From NCBI GenBank assembly GCA_034440575.1, contig JAOTOL010001641.1, forward strand, positions 496,001-560,000: DNA of 64,000 nt, in the 5' to 3' direction. Every line of letters starts with the position of its first letter. The stretch's first letter is position 1. Positions 63,501 through 64,000 of the stretch are shown here, in pieces. Below the pieces are notes generated by a model that saw nothing but the letters and a program-made list of their open reading frames with translations, was not told the origin of the DNA and searched no databases. This DNA is from Imbricaverruca yamaguchii (Eukaryota > Arthropoda > Thecostraca > Neoverrucidae). Both the position numbers and the translations under genes were made by a program.

Positions 63501-63706
63501 TGAGCATTAAACATCATACACTTAACAAATGCTCCATAACCACCTTTGGCTTTTTCATATTGAGGAGTTCTTTTATCACTAGATGAACTATCACTCTGTC
63601 CCCTTGAATTGCTGCTGTCCCTATTTGCATACTTTGAGGTTCTATTGCCTTGGCTGACACTATTGGAATGTTCCTGAGTTGGCAATGCAATTTCATCCTT
63701 CCCCAT
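60514..63706 (-). pseudogene. LINE element 4 ORF2, with stops and a SINE insertion
   Basis: The ATG at 63706 (MGKDEIALP) lies 8 bp after the ORF1 stop. The endonuclease region is open, but GDFN reads GVFN and the SDH motif reads NDL, so nuclease activity should be lost. A TGA near 62099 (after SIIFCR), another stop near 61965, the SINE at 61612-61789 and a stop in place of the Trp after KWSEE (near 61245) break the reverse transcriptase, whose FADD and GVPQGSVLGP remain (61563-61246). The last pieces are 61242-60808 and 60744-60514. Confidence 0.8.
61612..61789 (+). repeat. SINE-A, complete, 178 bp
   Basis: tRNA-Leu/Ser-like head: GGGGCGGGAATGGCCGAGTG with an A box (TGGCCGAGTGG), then a B box (GGGTTCGACTC). 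A body with CGGCGAAACAGTGTGGGCGG follows, and the tail AACCAACCAATAAACAAC. A perfect 12-bp target duplication, AAAGTCAAGATA, flanks it (61600-61611 and 61790-61801), and removal restores the LINE reading. The long body rules out a functional tRNA gene. Confidence 0.93.
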
Positions 63707-63714
63707 CCCATTTC

Positions 63715-64000
63715 CTAGTTTCCCTGAAGGACATGCTCATATACTTTGCCTAACACATGGACCCCCTTCTCAGAAAAGTGCAGGCCATCCCTCTGATAGA
63801 GGTCCCACGTTGCATAAAACCTGCTCCACTCGTCTACAAATGAAAAAAAAACTAGCTCATGGCAGAGCTTTCCTACCCTGGCGTTAGCTGCCAGTGCCCT
63901 AGAGCTCCACTCAGGGGAGGCTCTAGCCCTAGGCAAAATTGCTGTTACAATGACTCTATTGGTACCCTTCAGGGTGGCCAGAAGGGCCCTGTACTCCCGC
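63715..64000 (-). pseudogene. LINE element 4 ORF1, C-terminal end
   Basis: Reads into the window from the right: a PRARASPEWSS stretch, FVDEWSRFYATWDLYQRDGL and SEKGVHVLGKVYEHVL, the end of the SGNH domain with the DGLH catalytic block, then TAG. An A-run near 63841-63849 alters spacing relative to element 1 (VFFSFVDEW). The N-terminus lies outside the window. Confidence 0.7.

Larger units (their letters stand above)
60406..64000 (-). mobile_element. L2-like LINE element 4 (continues past window)
   Basis: Octamer tail CATAAAGA at 60406-60437, 3' UTR, ORF2 and the end of ORF1, in the order of elements 1 and 3. It lies in Arf6 intron 3, antisense to the gene, and forms the right edge of the inverted duplication. 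SINE-A is inserted at 61612-61789. Premature stops and lost catalytic residues show it is inactive. Confidence 0.85.

Noticed and set aside
58102..64000. Last coding exon of Arf6
   Set aside because: I looked for sequence coding the MKPHEIQEKLGLTRIRDRNW-type end and found none; this stretch is inverted duplication and LINE, so the exon must be further on.

Overview
This is eukaryotic nuclear DNA, almost certainly animal. Spliced genes with GT-AG introns, several families of non-LTR retrotransposons, tRNA-headed SINEs, hAT-like DNA transposons and very long microsatellites all point that way. Scattered TTAGG-type runs (around 43580-43700) and the LINE and SINE mix suggest an arthropod, perhaps a chelicerate or crustacean. 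The species cannot be fixed from the sequence. Most of the window is mobile or repeated DNA.

Layout, left to right. 635-7163: a tRNA-headed SINE split by a 6.3-kb hAT-like element (685-7025) with a 15-bp terminal inverted repeat and an 8-bp target duplication; its interior is mostly degenerate ~20-bp minisatellite. 7905-9975: two palindromes and another copy of one of those minisatellites. 10478-15237: a decayed L2/CR1-like LINE (element 1). 16770-18000: AT microsatellites and a SINE fragment. 19196-24640: fragments of a third LINE, Ty3/gypsy-like retrotransposon debris, and a Jockey-like LINE with RNase H. 27000-29970: a short unassigned ORF, and two convergent first exons (a SWIM/YqaJ-family-like N-terminus and a THAP zinc finger), each behind an inverted copy of the same 18-bp CRE-containing block. 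30790-32455: a complex palindrome. 32521-42745: a nest in which an L2-like element (2) is split by a second LINE family (LINE B), which is split by a nearly intact L2-like element (3, 34263-38914). 42853-43579: a second hAT-like element. 45700-46150: two SINEs.

The one confident host gene is Arf6, a small GTPase of endocytic and plasma-membrane traffic. Three coding exons (51365-51446, 51804-51907, 57903-58101) cover residues 1-128 and splice in frame; the last exon lies beyond the window. The exons sit between two inverted copies of a ~2.3-kb repeat (47880-50158 and 58148-60405). Intron 2 holds a 450-bp CT/CTCTGT array. Intron 3 holds another L2-like element (4, 60406 to the window end) carrying a SINE inserted with a perfect 12-bp duplication.

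The most novel-looking items are: a 53-55-nt retroposon present twice, each copy with its own 13-14-bp target duplication (33722-33774 and 44064-44118); an AACCAACC 3' tail shared by several unrelated SINEs; the hAT-like element filled with ~20-bp arrays; and the convergent CRE-driven THAP and SWIM-like exons. No bacterial genes, CRISPR arrays or functional tRNA/rRNA genes were seen. Coordinates of repeat edges were read by eye and may be off by a few bases to tens of bases.
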